A stretch of 36,497 nt of DNA, from positions 1-36,497 of the forward strand of contig JAIERI010000057.1 in the NCBI GenBank assembly GCA_019747015.1, in the 5' to 3' direction. The position numbers and the translations under genes are program-made. The stretch is from Xanthobacteraceae bacterium (GTDB lineage Bacteria; Pseudomonadota; Alphaproteobacteria; Rhizobiales; Xanthobacteraceae). The notes under the pieces were generated by a model that was given only the letters and a program-made list of their open reading frames with translations, did not search any database and was not told where the DNA came from. Shown piece by piece: positions 34,194-36,497 of the stretch (its first letter is position 1; each line of letters begins with the position of its first letter).

Positions 34194-36497
34194 TGGCGGC
34201 GCTGGTTTTGTCCGTCGCGGGCGGCGCGGCCGGTGCGGTGTTCGGGCCCGCCGGCGCGATTGCCGGGCGCGTCGCCGGCGCGCTCGCCGGAAATCTGTTC
34301 GACCAGTCGCTGTTCGCGACATCGCGCAACGTGCAGGGCCCGCGCCTCGCCGATCTCGATATCATGGCCTCGACCGAAGGCGCGCCGATCCCGCGCGTCT
34401 ATGGCCGTGCGCGTTTGTCGGGGCAGGTGATCTGGGCGACCAATCTGGAAGAAGTGGTCTCGACGCAGACTGCTGCCGCTGGCGGCGGCAAGGGCGGGCT
34501 AGGCGGCGGCGCGACCACCACGACGACGATCTATTCGTATTTTGCAAATTTTGCGGTCGGGCTGTGCGAGGGTGAGATCGGTCATGTCGGCCGCATCTGG
34601 GCTGACGGCAATCCGCTCGACGTGTCGGGCATTACGATGCGGGTCCATCGCGGCAGCGAGGATCAGAGCGCCGACGATCTAATCGTGGCGAAAGAGGGCA
34701 CGGCCAATGCGCCGGCCTATCGCGGGCTTGCTTATGTGGTGTTCGAGCGGCTGGCGCTGGCGGATTTTGGCAATCGCATTCCGCAATTGTCGTTCGAGAT
34801 CGTGCGGCCCATCGGCCAGCTCGAGCGCATGACCCGCGCCGTGACGCTGATCCCCGGCACGACCGAGTTCGGCTACGACACGTCGGCTGTTGTCCGCGTG
34901 CTCGGCCCCGGTCAGTCCGCACCGGAGAACCGCCACGTCACCACGGCAGCGACCAACGTCATCGCCTCGCTCGATGATCTGCAGGCGACTTGTCCGAATC
35001 TCGAGCGCGTCGCCATCGTCGTCGCATGGTTCGGTTCGGATTTGCGGGCGGGGCATTGCACGGTGCGGCCCGGCGTCGACAACGCCATCAAGATCACGTC
35101 GGGCGGCACATGGTCTGTGGCGGGCGTGACGCGGCCGGAAGCTTACGTGGTTTCAAGCGTTGGCGGCATTCCCTCATTCGGTGGCACGCCATCCGACGAC
35201 AGCTTGCGCCATCTGATCGCCGAGCTGAAAGCGCGCCACATCAAGGTGACGCTGTATCCGTTTTTGATGATGGACATTCCGCCCGGCAACACGCTGCCCG
35301 ATCCGTGGAGCGGCGCGGCCTCGCAGCCGGCTTTCCCCTGGCGCGGGCGCATCACTTGCGATCCTGCGCCGGGCATCGCCGGCTCGCCGCAAGGCACGCC
35401 GGCTGCCGCCACGCAAATCGCGCAGTTCTTTTCCGGAGGCGACTGGAACTATCGCGCGATGATTTTGCATTACGCAAATCTGGCGGTGTCCTGCGGCGGG
35501 GTCGATGCGTTTCTGATCGGTTCGGAACTGAAGGCGTTGACGCGCGTGCGCTCGGGCGCGGGTGTTTATCCGGCAGTTACAGCGCTGGCGGCGCTTGCGA
35601 CGGACGTGAAAGCCATCGTCGGCGATGGCACCATCGTCACCTATGGCGCGGACTGGACCGAATACGGCTCCGATGTGGTGACGCCGGATGCGTCCGAGGT
35701 ACGCTTCCCGCTCGACGCATTGTGGGCGTGCGATGCCATCGATGCCGTCGGTATCGATTATTACGCGCCGCTGTCGGACTGGCGCGACGACGCGGTTCAT
35801 CTCGACAAGCCGCTCGCATCCTCGATTGACGACCGTGATTATCTGCGCGGCAACCTTCAGGGCGGCGAGGCTTACGACTGGTATTATGCCGACGATGCCG
35901 CGCGCGCGGCGCAGACGCGTAGCAATATTACGGATGGATTGGGCAAGCCGTGGATTTATCGCGCGAAGGACATCTGGAACTGGTGGAGCGACGCACATTA
36001 TGAGCGTGTCGGCGGCGCGGAGCTTGGCAGCCCGACCGCGTGGATCCCGAAAGGCAAGCCGATCTGGCTGACCGAGATCGGATGTCCGGCGGTCGACAAG
36101 GGCGCCAATCAGCCGAGCGTGTTTCCCGACGCCAAATCCTCGGAAGGCAACGTTCCTTATTTCTCGAACGGCGAGCGCGACGACCTGATCCAGCGCCGTT
36201 ATCTCGAGGCCATGATCGGTGCGTTCGACGACAATTTCGGCGGCGACGACGCGCACAATCCGTCCTCGCCGGTTTATGGCGGGCGCATGATCGACGTGTC
36301 CGGCATTCATTTGTGGACCTGGGATGCGCGGCCTTATCCGGTGTTTCCTGCCGCAGGGGACGTGTGGAGCGATGCGCCGAACTGGCAGACCGGACACTGG
36401 CTCACGGGACGGCTTGGCGGCGCGCCGCTCGATGCGCTGGTCGGCGCGCTGCTGGCGGATTCGAATGTTAGCGGCGTCAACGCCGATAATCTGCGCG
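34193..36497 (+). CDS. GTA host-specificity/baseplate megaprotein with TIM-barrel-like domain (GTA g15), 3' truncated by window
   Basis: ATG 34193 overlaps the g14 stop (TGATG). MAALVLSVAGGAAGAVFGPAGAIAGRVAGALAGNLFDQSLF...; GTA_TIM-like FLIGSELKALTRVRS, VTYGADWTEYG, AIDAVGIDYYAPLSDWRD, KPIWLTEIGCPAVDKG, IHLWTWDARPYPVFP. Confidence 0.95.
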   Translation, partial: MAALVLSVAGGAAGAVFGPAGAIAGRVAGALAGNLFDQSLFATSRNVQGPRLADLDIMASTEGAPIPRVYGRARLSGQVIWATNLEEVVSTQTAAAGGGKGGLGGGATTTTTIYSYFANFAVGLCEGEIGHVGRIWADGNPLDVSGITMRVHRGSEDQSADDLIVAKEGTANAPAYRGLAYVVFERLALADFGNRIPQLSFEIVRPIGQLERMTRAVTLIPGTTEFGYDTSAVVRVLGPGQSAPENRHVTTAATNVIASLDDLQATCPNLERVAIVVAWFGSDLRAGHCTVRPGVDNAIKITSGGTWSVAGVTRPEAYVVSSVGGIPSFGGTPSDDSLRHLIAELKARHIKVTLYPFLMMDIPPGNTLPDPWSGAASQPAFPWRGRITCDPAPGIAGSPQGTPAAATQIAQFFSGGDWNYRAMILHYANLAVSCGGVDAFLIGSELKALTRVRSGAGVYPAVTALAALATDVKAIVGDGTIVTYGADWTEYGSDVVTPDASEVRFPLDALWACDAIDAVGIDYYAPLSDWRDDAVHLDKPLASSIDDRDYLRGNLQGGEAYDWYYADDAARAAQTRSNITDGLGKPWIYRAKDIWNWWSDAHYERVGGAELGSPTAWIPKGKPIWLTEIGCPAVDKGANQPSVFPDAKSSEGNVPYFSNGERDDLIQRRYLEAMIGAFDDNFGGDDAHNPSSPVYGGRMIDVSGIHLWTWDARPYPVFPAAGDVWSDAPNWQTGHWLTGRLGGAPLDALVGALLADSNVSGVNADNLR

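Noticed and set aside
35174-36397. 407 aa minus-strand ORF
   Set aside because: Antisense to g15, whose translation carries clear GTA_TIM-like motifs.
17745-36497. Ordinary integrated prophage
   Set aside because: No integrase, repressor, replication genes or att-like repeats seen in the window, and gene order matches RcGTA. A lysis or regulatory gene outside the window cannot be excluded.
1-36497. CRISPR arrays, tRNA or rRNA genes
   Set aside because: No regularly spaced repeats or convincing tRNA/rRNA segments seen on reading; a tRNAscan/Infernal run would be needed to exclude divergent ncRNAs.

Overview
Window from a high-GC alphaproteobacterium; gene content and style suggest Nitrobacteraceae/Bradyrhizobiaceae (inference). 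About 1-17.4 kb is ordinary chromosomal DNA: histidine kinase 3' part, DUF1491, cNMP-binding protein, metallophosphoesterase, DUF2336, Crp/Fnr regulator, TerC, Omp25-like porin, DUF1254/DUF1214-like pair, PBP1A, YcgN-type Cys-cluster protein and a DHA2 MFS transporter. From about 17.7 kb to the window edge is an RcGTA-type gene transfer agent (GTA) structural cluster in canonical order: TerS-like, TerL, portal, g3.5-like, protease, capsid, then g6 to g15. g15 runs off the right edge and is missing from the supplied ORF track. The tail half (g6-g15) is compact, with ATGA-type overlaps. The head half is interrupted by non-structural genes: DUF985 cupin, PPP-type phosphatase, Spy/CpxP-like Met-rich protein, Doc-type toxin-antitoxin, an HNH-like toxin with two DUF2019 putative immunity genes, a small lipoprotein, an avidin-family protein and a trypsin-like protease. 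Two of these insertions carry a similar scar. A 116-bp duplicate of the capsid 3' end lies between the two DUF2019 genes. A decayed ~100-bp duplicate of the protease 3' end lies on the far side of the avidin gene. Three terminator-like hairpins also sit inside the GTA head operon around portal and capsid. All calls are from reading the sequence and remembered family motifs; no searches were run.
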